From the NCBI GenBank assembly GCA_947649625.1, contig CANSSJ010000010.1, forward strand, positions 1 through 44,018: 44,018 nucleotides of DNA, written 5' to 3'. A program made the position numbers and the translations under genes. A model generated the notes under the pieces. The model ran no database searches and was not told where the DNA came from. It worked only from the letters and a program-made list of their open reading frames with translations. This DNA is from an uncultured Bacillota bacterium (GTDB lineage Bacteria > Bacillota > Clostridia > Oscillospirales > Oscillospiraceae). Positions 30,957-39,693 of this stretch are shown here, piece by piece (position 1 is the stretch's first letter; each line of letters opens with the position of its first letter).

Positions 30957-31673
30957 CTATTCCTCCTCCACCCACACGGCGGCGGCGGTATTGTTGTCAT
31001 TGTCCTCCGGAGCCCTGGCGTCCAGCCGGGCCCGCATTTTGTCCAGCCACTCCTCCGGGCTGGCGGCGGCGGCCAGGTCGTCCGCCATCTCCTGCTCCAG
31101 CACATACTCCCAGAAGCCGTCGCTGCACAGCAGGAAGGCGTGCCTGCCCGGCGGGAGCGCCTCCTCCCGGACGTCCACCTTCAGCTCCCCGTCCTGGCCC
31201 AGAGCCCGGAGCACCCGGCTGCGGTCCTCATGGAAGCGGATCTGGTCGGGGGTGATCTCTCCCAGCATCACGCCGATCTGGGCGGCGCTGTGGTCCCGGG
31301 TCTGAAAGGCCAGCCCGCCGTCCCGGAAATAGTAGATGCGGCTGTCTCCCACGTGGGCCATCACCGCCCGGCCCGGTTCCAGGGCCAGCGCCGTCACAGT
31401 GGTTTTCATGGCACACTGGCGGGTCTGGAGGGAGAGCACCCGGCGGTTCCCCTCCTGGATCAGGCGCTCCAGCTCCTCCGGGTCCGCGTTTCCCCCCCAG
31501 CCCTCACAGATCACCTCCGCGGCGGCGGCCGAGGCCTTCTCTCCGCCGCCGTGTCCTCCCAGCCCGTCAGCCACTACCAGGCACAGGCGGTCCTCCCCCC
31601 GGAGGGCCCGGCGGACGGTATCCTCATTGTGGGGCCGGCCTCCCATCTCTGAATAGCTCGCGATCTGGAACAT
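30957..31673 (-). CDS. PP2C-type protein phosphatase (soluble)
   Basis: 238 residues from the ATG at 31673 with GGGAGGCG upstream, the normal length for a bacterial PrpC/Stp-type phosphatase. Metal-site residues are visible in NEDTV, VVADGLGGHGGGEKAS, GDSRIYYFR, LLCSDGFWE and the final DNDNNTAA. It removes phosphate from Ser/Thr residues and would reverse the kinases encoded in the same cluster. It lies 12 bases before the protease gene start. Confidence 0.92.
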   Translation of the reverse strand: MFQIASYSEMGGRPHNEDTVRRALRGEDRLCLVVADGLGGHGGGEKASAAAAEVICEGWGGNADPEELERLIQEGNRRVLSLQTRQCAMKTTVTALALEPGRAVMAHVGDSRIYYFRDGGLAFQTRDHSAAQIGVMLGEITPDQIRFHEDRSRVLRALGQDGELKVDVREEALPPGRHAFLLCSDGFWEYVLEQEMADDLAAAASPEEWLDKMRARLDARAPEDNDNNTAAAVWVEEE

Positions 31674-31708
31674 GCTTTCGCCTCCCGGTCGTTGTGCCGT
31701 CCCCCCGC

Positions 31709-32761
31709 TCAACAGCGCAGGATCACGGCGGTGTAGTTGTCCTGATTGGAGTAGTCTTTTCCCTGGATAGCCGCCCGGATGGCCTCCGCAGCCCCCGGCC
31801 CTCCGGCCAGGATGCCGGTCAGCTCCTCCTCGGTGAGGGCGTTGTACACCCCGTCGCTCATGAGAATAAACACGTCGCCGGGGCGGATCTCGACGGACTG
31901 GGCGGGCAGGTCGGCGTATTTCAGCTGTCCCATACCCAGAAAACTGGTCAGCCCGGAGCCCTGAGGGTGGCTCAGCGCCTCCGCGATGGAGCTCTCGCCG
32001 TTGACGGCCCGGAGGTACAGCTCCTCCCGGAAGACATGCTCCCGGTTGAGCTGGAACAGCGCGCCGTCCCGGCACAGGCAGATGCGGCTGTCCCCCACCG
32101 ACAGGCAGTGGAACCGCCCCTCCCGGAGCAGGGCCATCACCAGGGTGGAGCCGCCGCTGTACAGCCCGTCGGGGCCCAGCATGTCGTTCACCGCCATGTT
32201 GGCCCGGGTCAGCAGGGTGAGCAGCACCTCCTCCGGCGGCCCCTGGAGCATCCCGAAGCTGTTGGCGATGGCGGTCACCGCCGCCTGGCTCACCTGATCG
32301 CCGTTGCTCAGGCCGCCCATGCCGTCCCCCACCACGGCCAGCAGGCCGGGGCCCTGTTCGATCAGCTCCCGGGGAGGAGCGTCCTCCCCGGCGGAGACAA
32401 AAAAGCTGTCCTGCTGGCTCTTCCGGCGGCCCTGCTCGTGGAGCTTCTCAATGGTAACGCACCGGCCGGCGGAGACCCCGGCGTCTTTTTTCCTCCGGAG
32501 CACTTTGGCGATGCCCATTCCGGCCAGCGCCAGCAGGAGCCCGGCGGTCAGTCCCAGCCCCGCCCAGGCGGCGGGCGGGAGCGTCCCCGGCAGCTGTTGT
32601 CCCGGGCCTTCGACGGCGGTGGAGGTACTCCCCATCTGCCCGGAGGAGACCCCCGTCTGTGAGGAAGAGGCTCCCGTCTGCCCGGCCGGCGGCGCGGCGG
32701 GCGGCGGAGAGGAGGCGGCCGCCTCTGGGGCCATCACGCTCTGATTTCCCGCGTCAGCCAT
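31709..32761 (-). CDS. Membrane-anchored PP2C-type protein phosphatase
   Basis: 350 residues from the ATG at 32761, which has AGGAGAG upstream and overlaps the FHA gene stop by eight bases. A low-complexity Ser/Gly/Gln-rich N-terminus (1-60) without signal peptide leads to one membrane helix (about 65-86) and a basic RRKK stop, placing the C-terminal phosphatase (103-350) in the cytoplasm. PP2C motifs: SQQDSFFV, VVGDGMGGLSNGDQVS, VGDSRICLCRD, LMSDGVYNALTEEEL and NQDNYTAVI. A second phosphatase, anchored near the membrane kinase, distinguishes this cluster from the usual single-phosphatase PrkC/PrpC pair. Confidence 0.9.
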   Translation of the reverse strand: MADAGNQSVMAPEAAASSPPPAAPPAGQTGASSSQTGVSSGQMGSTSTAVEGPGQQLPGTLPPAAWAGLGLTAGLLLALAGMGIAKVLRRKKDAGVSAGRCVTIEKLHEQGRRKSQQDSFFVSAGEDAPPRELIEQGPGLLAVVGDGMGGLSNGDQVSQAAVTAIANSFGMLQGPPEEVLLTLLTRANMAVNDMLGPDGLYSGGSTLVMALLREGRFHCLSVGDSRICLCRDGALFQLNREHVFREELYLRAVNGESSIAEALSHPQGSGLTSFLGMGQLKYADLPAQSVEIRPGDVFILMSDGVYNALTEEELTGILAGGPGAAEAIRAAIQGKDYSNQDNYTAVILRC

Positions 32762-33356
32762 TGCCGCTCTCCTGGTTCCAGCTGAACTGCTCGCCGCACA
32801 GGGCCACAAAGATCAGCTTGGTCGTGCCGATGGAGATGACGTCGTAGCTCTTGATCTCCACCGCGTTGAGGACGGTCTTGCCGTTGACCTTGATCAGGTT
32901 GCGGCCGGCGGCGGGGCCTACGAAATAGGTCAGCTCGCTGCTGTCGAAGGCGATCATGGCGTGGTTCTGGCGGGAGATCTGCTGATCTCCCCGGATCTGG
33001 ATATCTCCCGACTCCCTGCCGATGTAGTTGTAGCCGGCGTGGACGCGGTAATCCATCCCCCGCACCGGGCCCTCCACACACACCAGCCAGCCCACCACGG
33101 GCTCGGCCTGGCCGGGATTCCCCTGGTCGCCGCCGATCATGGTCTCCACGCTGAAAGGGTTGGTCCCCCCGGCGGGGGGCGCGGTGGCCCCAAAGCTGGC
33201 GGAATATCCGCCGCCGCTCAGCGGCTCAGTGGCGCTGAAGCCGCCCCCCAGGTTCTCCGTGCCGGGCACGGCGCCGCAGAATGGACAGCTGGCGTGCTTG
33301 GCCCCGTCGTAGTGGTGGCCGTTGGGACAGGTCGCCATGGTCGTCTTGATCTCCAT
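32754..33356 (-). CDS. FHA domain protein with zinc-ribbon-like N-terminus
   Basis: 200 residues from the ATG at 33356 with CAGGAGGG seven bases upstream; an ATG at 33380 lies before the ribosome site. The N-terminus has CPNGHHYDGAKHASCPFCG (Cys 10, 24, 27 plus His), a probable zinc site like that of the two kinases. A flexible Gly/Ser-rich linker (35-85) is followed by an FHA domain (about 103-185) with YIGRESGDIQI, QISRQNHAMI and GRNLIKVNGK. FHA domains bind phospho-threonine, so this is a likely kinase substrate or adaptor. First gene of the five-gene signalling operon. Confidence 0.88.
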   Translation of the reverse strand: MEIKTTMATCPNGHHYDGAKHASCPFCGAVPGTENLGGGFSATEPLSGGGYSASFGATAPPAGGTNPFSVETMIGGDQGNPGQAEPVVGWLVCVEGPVRGMDYRVHAGYNYIGRESGDIQIRGDQQISRQNHAMIAFDSSELTYFVGPAAGRNLIKVNGKTVLNAVEIKSYDVISIGTTKLIFVALCGEQFSWNQESGNG

Positions 33357-33509
33357 ACAAATTCCCTCCTGAATCATCATTTATCAAAATAGGGCTGCCT
33401 TGATTGTGTCGTATTTTAGCACCCGGGCAGGCCGCGCTGTCCAAGAGGATTCCGGTGGGGCGGAAGCGTTCCTGCGGGGCCGCTTCGCCCCGCGATCCGC
33501 AAAAAAACG

Positions 33510-33538
33510 TTGCCATCTCAGGAAAAATAATGTATACT
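33510..33538 (+). promoter_or_regulatory. Predicted sigma-A promoter of the TetR gene
   Basis: TTGCCA (33510-33515), 17-base spacer, TATACT (33533-33538), about 30-36 bases before the candidate start codons. Confidence 0.6.
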
Positions 33539-33567
33539 CTGTCTGTAGTTGAGCCGGAATCTGCCTA

Positions 33568-34185
33568 TTGGGGGTGTCGCTTTTAGATGATACCAAAACA
33601 AGGATTCTCTCCGCGACGATGAAGGCGGTACGGAGGTACGGCCTGGAGGGAACCCGCATCCAGAATATCAGCGAACTGGCGGGCCTCTCCGCCGGGGCTC
33701 TGTACCGCTACTTTGACGGCAAGGACGACCTCATGATCGCATGCTTCACCTATGTGGACCGGCAGGTCGCGGAACTCTTTGAGCACCTGGAACTTGATCC
33801 GCAGGCCATGCTCACAGATCCGGTCGGCACGGTAAAGAGCCTCTGGCTGCCCTACTTCCGTTTCTGGGCGGCCCACCCGGACGAGACCATCTTCTACCAC
33901 CGCTTCCGGGACAGCGCCTCCTTCCCCAGGTACGACAAGGTCCGGGACGCCAGCTACTTCTCTGCCTTCTCCGACATGGTGCGGATGTTTATGTCCTCCT
34001 TCCCCCCGCTCAGCCAGATCAATCAGGACCTGCTGTGGCTCCATGTGCTCACCAGCACCGTGATGTACGCCAAGTACGTGGTGGAAGGGCTCCTCCCCAA
34101 CAACCAGGAGACGGAAGATACTGTATTCCAGCTTTTGTCCGTCGGCCTGAGCGGCTACCTCAGGCCCGAACCCTCTGATACATAA
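33568..34185 (+). CDS. TetR family transcriptional regulator
   Basis: About 205 residues. The N-terminal helix-turn-helix reads ILSATMKAVRRYGLEGTRIQNISELAGLSAGALYRYFDGKDDLM in order across residues 12-55 (given as a region), the classic TetR pattern; the C-terminal helices form a ligand pocket with no recognised specificity. The start is uncertain: TTG 33568 and GTG 33574 are in frame, neither has a clean ribosome site, and there is no ATG. Neighbours on both sides are on the opposite strand, so no target gene is suggested by position. Confidence 0.85.
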   Translation: MGVSLLDDTKTRILSATMKAVRRYGLEGTRIQNISELAGLSAGALYRYFDGKDDLMIACFTYVDRQVAELFEHLELDPQAMLTDPVGTVKSLWLPYFRFWAAHPDETIFYHRFRDSASFPRYDKVRDASYFSAFSDMVRMFMSSFPPLSQINQDLLWLHVLTSTVMYAKYVVEGLLPNNQETEDTVFQLLSVGLSGYLRPEPSDT

Positions 34186-34219
34186 AAAACGTACCGCCTT
34201 CCGGCGGTACGTTTTTTAT
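34182..34219. terminator. Bidirectional terminator between TetR and ROK genes
   Basis: ATAAAAAACGTACCGCC and its perfect complement flank TTCC, giving T runs on both strands. The TetR stop codon lies in the first arm. Confidence 0.9.
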
Positions 34220-34273
34220 GATATGGCGCTCCGCGCCCTCTCCGCCCGGCGGACAGAGCGCGGCCGGATCGGG

Positions 34274-35401
34274 CTAGATATGCTCCAGAAAATCCACGAT
34301 AAAATGGAGGGCCACACCCAGGGGGACGGTGTGCCGCCGCAGGGTGCTGAGTTGGAGATAGCCGGCGTCAGGCACGATATAATTGATTCCCGCCGCATAC
34401 TCCCGCAGGCGGGGCAGGTAGGGGGCCAGATACTCGCTCAGGATACCGCCCAGCACCACGTCGCAGTCCATCGCCATGTGGATGTTGTTGATCCCGATGG
34501 CCAGATGCCGCAGCATGTTGTCCCACAGGGCCTCATACTCCTCATACCGCGGGCCCCGGCGCTCCAGAACGGAGAAAAACTCCTCCAGAGACACGCCGAA
34601 AGCGCTGAGGATACGGCGGGGGGAGCAGTAGGCCTCCAGACAGCCCTGAGCCCCGCAGGTGCAGGGCAGGCCCCCCGGCTCCACACACATATGGCCGAAC
34701 TCTCCGCTGCGCCGGTTGTCCCCCAGATAGGGGGCCCCGCCGAAGAGGATGGCCCCGCCTACGCCGTTCTCCAGGGAGAGGTAGGCCATATTCCGGCCGC
34801 TCCTCCGGACAAAGAGCTCCGCGTGGCCGCCGCTGGTCGCGTCGTTCTCCACATAGGTAGGGTACGGGATCGACTCGGTAAGCCCTTCCAGGGAGGTGTC
34901 CCTCAGCCGGAGCGTGGGGGCGGCGGTGATGTTCCGGCTGTCCGGGGACATGACGGCGGGCAGGGCGACGCCCACCCCCAGCAGCTTCTCCCTGTCTATG
35001 GAAAAGCGGTCTAAAAACTGCTCCAGCGACTGGGCCAGCAGCTCTCCCATGTCGGCAAAGCTGACGATCGGGGTGTTATCCACCTCCTGATAGGCCAGCT
35101 CGTTGAGCAGCAGGTCGGCCGCCGCCAGACGCAGGCGGTGCTCCGTCACCGAGATGCCCACCGCCACACGGGCGTCGGGCACAATGGACAGGCCGCTGGC
35201 CTTCCGCCCGCCGGTGGACTGCTGCTCGCCGGAGTCCCGGATCAGCCCCGCCTCCATCAGCCGGGACAGGTTCTGATACACTGTGGGCAGACTGAGATTC
35301 AGCTCCCGGGCCAGGCTCTGCCGGGAGCAGAAGTCTTTGGACTGATACAGGTAGCGGTATAGCCGATGGCCGTTCGCCCCAATGTCAGATTTCATATTCA
35401 T
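34274..35401 (-). CDS. ROK family transcriptional regulator (XylR/NagC-like)
   Basis: 375 residues; the ATG at 35395 is an alternative start two codons in. The winged helix lies at about 15-65 (SRQSLARELNLSLPTVYQNLSRLMEAGLI). The ROK sugar-binding part follows, with VGVALPAVMSP, ENDATSGGHAE near 185 and the zinc signature GHMCVEPGGLPCTCGAQGCLEAYCS near 240-265. ROK repressors release DNA on sugar binding. The gene is divergent from the ChvE/MmsAB/XylB operon and is the likely controller of it, paralleling XylR next to xylose genes. Confidence 0.9.
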   Translation of the reverse strand: MNMKSDIGANGHRLYRYLYQSKDFCSRQSLARELNLSLPTVYQNLSRLMEAGLIRDSGEQQSTGGRKASGLSIVPDARVAVGISVTEHRLRLAAADLLLNELAYQEVDNTPIVSFADMGELLAQSLEQFLDRFSIDREKLLGVGVALPAVMSPDSRNITAAPTLRLRDTSLEGLTESIPYPTYVENDATSGGHAELFVRRSGRNMAYLSLENGVGGAILFGGAPYLGDNRRSGEFGHMCVEPGGLPCTCGAQGCLEAYCSPRRILSAFGVSLEEFFSVLERRGPRYEEYEALWDNMLRHLAIGINNIHMAMDCDVVLGGILSEYLAPYLPRLREYAAGINYIVPDAGYLQLSTLRRHTVPLGVALHFIVDFLEHI

Positions 35402-35438
35402 TCCCCGTCTCTCTCTGCACTTTTATGCCAATAACACT

Positions 35439-35467
35439 ATAATAGCAAAAGGCGCTTTACAAAACAA
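35439..35467 (-). promoter_or_regulatory. Predicted promoter of the ROK gene
   Basis: TTGTTT (35467-35462), 17-base spacer, TATTAT (35444-35439) on the minus strand. Confidence 0.5.
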
Positions 35468-35483
35468 GGGGGAGCCTTTTGCT
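35444..35483. repeat. 10-bp perfect inverted repeat in the ROK/ABC intergenic region
   Basis: AGCAAAAGGC (35444-35453) and GCCTTTTGCT (35474-35483) are exact inverted copies 20 bases apart, overlapping the ROK promoter. Operator for dimer binding or a hairpin. Confidence 0.55.
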
Positions 35484-35552
35484 GTTTTCAACAAACCAGA
35501 CAAGCAGAATCCGTGCAATATGGCGAATTTTTCTTTTTAGCGCAAAATAATA

Positions 35553-35581
35553 TTGACATCAGTAAAGCAACTTTATAGAAT
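35553..35581 (+). promoter_or_regulatory. Near-consensus promoter of the sugar operon, with operator-like repeat
   Basis: TTGACA (35553-35558), 17-base spacer, TAGAAT (35576-35581). The spacer holds TAAAG-CAA-CTTTA (35563-35575), an inverted repeat well placed for repression, for example by the divergent ROK protein. Confidence 0.7.
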
Positions 35582-35589
35582 TAAGCTCA

Positions 35590-35630
35590 CAGAAGCAGTT
35601 GCTTCTGTCCTTCCCCCGGAGCCGGGGGAA
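35590..35630 (+). other. Two tandem hairpins in the sugar-operon leader
   Basis: CAGAAGCA/TGCTTCTG (35590-35607) and TTCCCCCGG/CCGGGGGAA (35611-35630) lie between the predicted start near 35588 and the AGGAGG site. Probably message-stabilising or attenuating structures. Confidence 0.5.
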
Positions 35631-35654
35631 AATAAATAGCAGGAGGAAATGAAT

Positions 35655-36851
35655 ATGAAAAAGACACTTGCACTGATCCTTGCGGCCTGCATGTCCCTCT
35701 CCCTCGTCGCCTGCGGCGGCGGCGGTGACAAGAGCAATACGCCTCCCGCCGGCGGCAGCAACGCCGGCACCAGCCAGGCTGGCAGCCAGCAGCCCTCCAG
35801 CGGCGGCGAGACCAAGACCGTGGGCATCGCCATGCCCACCCAGTCCCTGGAGCGGTGGAACCGTGACGGTGCCTATCTGGACGAGCAGTTCAAGGCCGCC
35901 GGCTACAACACCATCGTCACCTACTCCGACAACAAGAACGAGCAGCAGGTCAACGACATCCAGAACATGCTGTCCCAGGGCGTGGACCTGCTGGTCATCG
36001 CCGCCATCGACGGCAACGGCCTGAACACCGTCATGAACGACGCCGGCGCCGCGGGCATCCCCGTCATCGCCTACGACCGCCTGATCATGAACGACAACAG
36101 CACCTACTATGTCTCCTTCGACAACTACACCGTGGGCAAGCTCCAGGGCGAGTACGTCCGTGACGCTCTCGATCTGGACAACGCCGCCGGCCCCTTCAAC
36201 ATGGAGTTCACCGCCGGCGACCCCGCCGACAACAACGCCCCCTTCTTCTTCAACGGCGCTATGGACGTGATTAAGCCCTACATCGACAGTGGCAAGGTGG
36301 TTGTCCCCTCCGGCCAGACCGCCTTCGACGCCGTGGCCACCGACCAGTGGCAGACCGATGTGGCTCTGGACCGCGCCCAGAACGTGCTGGCCTCCTTCTA
36401 CGCCGACGGCACCAAGCTTGACGCCTGGCTGTGCTCCAACGACTCCACCTCCATGGGCGTGACCCAGGCCGTCACCCAAGACTACGCCGGCGACAACGCC
36501 GTGGTCATCACCGGCCAGGACGGCGACGTGGCCAACCTGCGCAACATCAAGGACGGCAAGCAGTCCATGACCGTGTACAAGGCCGTGGCCAACGAGGCCG
36601 TTGTCACCCTGGACCTAGCCAAGGCCATCCTGGAGGGCAAGACCGCCGACGCCAGCCTGATCTCCGCCTCCGGCTGGGGCTTCGACTGCGCCTACGACAC
36701 CGAGTCCTACGAGACCACCCCCGGCCACAAGTGCCCCTCCTTCCTGCTGGTGCCCGACGTTGTCACCGCCGACAACATGGAAGAGAAGCTGGTCACCCCC
36801 GGCTACTACAAGGTAGGCGCTGACGGCTATCTGGAGGCCACCAACGGCTAA
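35655..36851 (+). CDS. chvE: Sugar-binding lipoprotein, ChvE-type (CUT2 ABC importer)
   Basis: 398 residues from the ATG at 35655, eight bases after AGGAGG. A lipoprotein signal ends at SLSLVAC; a Gly/Ser-rich linker precedes the periplasmic-binding fold starting at VGIAMPTQSLERWNRDG. Blocks QQVNDIQNMLSQGVDLLVIAAIDG, IPVIAYDRLIM and VITGQDGD match the ChvE/XylF branch for aldopentoses and related monosaccharides. It is the first gene of the operon and is followed by a partial terminator, so it should be made in excess over the permease. Exact sugar unknown. Confidence 0.92.
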   Translation: MKKTLALILAACMSLSLVACGGGGDKSNTPPAGGSNAGTSQAGSQQPSSGGETKTVGIAMPTQSLERWNRDGAYLDEQFKAAGYNTIVTYSDNKNEQQVNDIQNMLSQGVDLLVIAAIDGNGLNTVMNDAGAAGIPVIAYDRLIMNDNSTYYVSFDNYTVGKLQGEYVRDALDLDNAAGPFNMEFTAGDPADNNAPFFFNGAMDVIKPYIDSGKVVVPSGQTAFDAVATDQWQTDVALDRAQNVLASFYADGTKLDAWLCSNDSTSMGVTQAVTQDYAGDNAVVITGQDGDVANLRNIKDGKQSMTVYKAVANEAVVTLDLAKAILEGKTADASLISASGWGFDCAYDTESYETTPGHKCPSFLLVPDVVTADNMEEKLVTPGYYKVGADGYLEATNG

Positions 36852-36880
36852 TCCCAAACCCCCCAAGCAATCAAACCACC

Positions 36881-36916
36881 GGTGGGCGGGGCAGACGCCC
36901 CGCCCGCCTTAATTTT
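36881..36916 (+). terminator. Partial terminator after the sugar-binding protein gene
   Basis: GGTGGGCGGGGC (36881-36892) pairs with GCCCCGCCCGCC (36897-36908) around AGAC and is followed by TTAATTTT. Confidence 0.65.
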
Positions 36917-36943
36917 AGCAGGCGATAGAGAGGAGGAATACGC

Positions 36944-38485
36944 TTGGCTGATGTTATTTTGGAAATGAAGTCCATCACCAAGGAGTTTCCCGGCGTCAAG
37001 GCCCTGGACAACGTGAATCTGAGGGTAGAGGCCGGGGAAATTCACGCCCTGATCGGCGAGAACGGGGCGGGCAAATCCACGCTGATGAACGTGCTGTCGG
37101 GCACCTACCCCATCGGCAGCTACACCGGCGAGATCTACTACGAGGGCAAGCTGTGCCAGTTCAAGACCCAGAAGGACAGCGAGGCCCTGGGCATTGTCAT
37201 CATCCACCAGGAGCTGGCCCTCATCCCCCTGCTGTCCATCGGGGAGAATATGTTCCTGGGCAACGAGATCAAAAATTCCATGGGGTACATCGACTGGGAC
37301 AAAACCTTCAGCGAGGCCGAGCGCCACATGCGCCAGGTGGGGCTGAACGAGTCCGCTCAGACCCTTGTTAAAGATATCGGCACCGGCAAGCAGCAGCTGG
37401 TGGAAATCGCGAAAGCCTTCTCCAAAAAGGTGAAGCTGCTTATTCTGGACGAGCCCACCTCCTCCCTCAACGACGAGGACGCCAAAATGCTGCTGGACCT
37501 GCTGATGGAGTTCAAGAAGGAGGGCCTGACCTCCATCATCATCACCCACAAGCTTAACGAGATCATCTACTGCGCCGACAAGGCCACCATCATCCGGGAC
37601 GGCACCTGTATCGAGACCCTGGTAAAGGGTGTGGACGAGTTCAGCGAGGACCGGATCATCAAGGGCATGGTGGGCCGCTCCCTGGACGACCGCTACCCCG
37701 CCCGGGAGCACAACGTCCAGCCCGAGGTCAACCTGGAGGTAAAGAACTGGACGGTCCACCACCCCCTGTACCCCGAGCGGGTGGTAGACGACAACATCTC
37801 CTTCCACGTCCGCCGGGGCGAGGTGGTGGGCTTCTCCGGCCTCCAGGGCGCGGGCCGCACCGAGCTGGCCATGTCCATCTTCGGCCGCAGCTACGGCACG
37901 GGCATCTCCGGCGAGGTATACATCGGGGGCCGGAAGGTGGATTTAAAGTCCCCCCAGGACGCCATCCGCCACAAAATCGCCTACATCACCGAGGACCGGA
38001 AGACCAACGGCCTGATCCTGGACGAGTCCATCCGCTTCAACACCACCCTGGCCCGTCTGGACAAGGTGTGCAGGGGCAGCGTCATCGACCGGGACCAGGA
38101 GGTCCAGGCCGCCGAGCAGATGACAAAGGACATGGGCACCAAGACCCCCACCATCGAGCAGAACGTGGGCAACCTGTCCGGCGGCAATCAGCAGAAGGCC
38201 CTGCTGGGCAAGTGGATGTTTACCGAGCCGGACATCCTCATCATGGATGAGCCCACCCGGGGTATCGACGTGGGCGCCAAGTACGAAATTTACTGCCTCA
38301 TCAACCAGATGGTGGCCCAGGGCAAGTCGGTGCTGATGATCTCCTCCGAGCTGCCCGAACTGCTGGGCATGTGCGACCGCATCTACGTGATGAACGAGGG
38401 CCGCCTGCTGGCCGAGGTGGACGCGGCGGAGGCCACCCAGGAGAGCATTATGGGCTACATCATCCGCGACACAGCCAAGGCGTAA
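36944..38485 (+). CDS. mmsA: Sugar ABC importer ATPase with two nucleotide-binding domains (MmsA/GguA type)
   Basis: 513 residues from a TTG start with GAGGAGG upstream. The first domain has Walker [10 protein letters not shown], signature LSGT-type and Walker [13 protein letters not shown]. The second has the degenerate Walker [11 protein letters not shown] typical of CUT2 sugar ATPases, signature [14 protein letters not shown] and Walker [29 protein letters not shown] in the linker matches the multiple-monosaccharide GguA/MmsA branch. Works with the ChvE-type lipoprotein and the MmsB permease encoded on either side. Confidence 0.93.
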   Translation: MADVILEMKSITKEFPGVKALDNVNLRVEAGEIHALIGENGAGKSTLMNVLSGTYPIGSYTGEIYYEGKLCQFKTQKDSEALGIVIIHQELALIPLLSIGENMFLGNEIKNSMGYIDWDKTFSEAERHMRQVGLNESAQTLVKDIGTGKQQLVEIAKAFSKKVKLLILDEPTSSLNDEDAKMLLDLLMEFKKEGLTSIIITHKLNEIIYCADKATIIRDGTCIETLVKGVDEFSEDRIIKGMVGRSLDDRYPAREHNVQPEVNLEVKNWTVHHPLYPERVVDDNISFHVRRGEVVGFSGLQGAGRTELAMSIFGRSYGTGISGEVYIGGRKVDLKSPQDAIRHKIAYITEDRKTNGLILDESIRFNTTLARLDKVCRGSVIDRDQEVQAAEQMTKDMGTKTPTIEQNVGNLSGGNQQKALLGKWMFTEPDILIMDEPTRGIDVGAKYEIYCLINQMVAQGKSVLMISSELPELLGMCDRIYVMNEGRLLAEVDAAEATQESIMGYIIRDTAKA

Positions 38486-38501
38486 TAGGGAGGGAACGAC
38501 A

Positions 38502-39683
38502 ATGACAGAAACGAAACAAGAATTCAATCTGGTAAAATTTTTGACCAAATACGCCATGGTAATCGCCCTGGCGGTGGTCTTTGTCCTGTTTTCCGCGCTG
38601 ACCAAGGGGACCCTGCTGTCCCCCCAGAACATGACGAACCTGATGCTTCAGAACGGCTACGTGCTGGTCATGGCCTGCGGTATGCTGCTGTGCATCCTGA
38701 CAGGCGGCAACATCGACCTGTCCGTGGGCTCGGTGGTCTGTGTGGTGGGCGGCATCGCCGCCGTGATGGTGACCAACATGCACCTGCCCGCCATCCCGGT
38801 GATCCTGCTGTGCCTGGTCATCGGCCTGCTGGTGGGCGTGTGGCAGGGCTACTGGATCGGCTACGTCCGCATCCCCCCCTTCATTACCACCCTGGGCGGC
38901 ATGTTCATCTTCCGGGGCATCGGCCGTCTGGTGCTGAACAGCAAGACGGTGGCCATCCAGGACCCCACCTTCCTGAACATCTTCACCGCCTACATCAAGA
39001 TCCCCGGCCTGGACGACGGCAAAATCAAGCTGTCCCCCCTCATCGTGGGCGCGGCGGCCGCCGCCTGGGTCATCCTCAGCACCGTGAAGAACCGCCGGGA
39101 CCGGGCCAAAAAGGGCTACCGCCAGAACAGCGCCTTCGGCGACTTTGTCAAGGCTGGCCTCATCGCCGCCCTGGTCCTCTGGTACTGCTGGCAGCTCAGC
39201 CAGTACCGGGGCATCTCCGTCATGCTGGTGTGGGTGCTGGCCATCTGCCTGATCTATAACTTTATCACCGCCAAGACCGCCTTCGGCCGGTACTTCTACG
39301 CCGTGGGCGGCAACGAGAAGGCCACCAAGCTCTCCGGCATCAACACCGACAAAATCTACTTCATCGCCTACGCCAACATGGGCCTGCTGGCCGGCCTGTG
39401 CGGCCTGCTGTGCGCCGCCCGGGTAGGCTCGGTCAACGGCTCCACCGGCACCTCCTTCGAGATGGACGCCATCGGCTCCTGCTTCATCGGCGGCGCTTCC
39501 GCCTACGGCGGCAGCGGCACGGTGGGCGGCGTGGTCATCGGCGCGCTGCTCCTGGGCGTTATCAACATGGGCATGTCCATCATGGGCCTGGGCGACGCCT
39601 GGCAGTACGTCATCAAGGGCGGCGTCCTGCTGCTGGCCGTCATCTTCGACGTGGTCACCAGCCGCAAGTCCGGCTCCAAGTAA
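38502..39683 (+). CDS. mmsB: Sugar ABC importer permease (MmsB/GguB type)
   Basis: 393 residues with about ten membrane segments and the CUT2 permease marks GGNIDLSVGSVVCV near residue 67, PPFITTLGGMFIFRGIG near 125, AVGGNEKATKLSGI near 268 and FEMDAIGSCFIGGASAYGGSGTVGGVVIGALLLGVI near 322 (a region). The long middle segment with a charged loop (about 180-215) is typical of the GguB branch. It starts 16 bases after the ATPase stop with GGGAGGG upstream. Confidence 0.93.
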   Translation: MTETKQEFNLVKFLTKYAMVIALAVVFVLFSALTKGTLLSPQNMTNLMLQNGYVLVMACGMLLCILTGGNIDLSVGSVVCVVGGIAAVMVTNMHLPAIPVILLCLVIGLLVGVWQGYWIGYVRIPPFITTLGGMFIFRGIGRLVLNSKTVAIQDPTFLNIFTAYIKIPGLDDGKIKLSPLIVGAAAAAWVILSTVKNRRDRAKKGYRQNSAFGDFVKAGLIAALVLWYCWQLSQYRGISVMLVWVLAICLIYNFITAKTAFGRYFYAVGGNEKATKLSGINTDKIYFIAYANMGLLAGLCGLLCAARVGSVNGSTGTSFEMDAIGSCFIGGASAYGGSGTVGGVVIGALLLGVINMGMSIMGLGDAWQYVIKGGVLLLAVIFDVVTSRKSGSK

Positions 39684-39693
39684 GGAGAACGTC

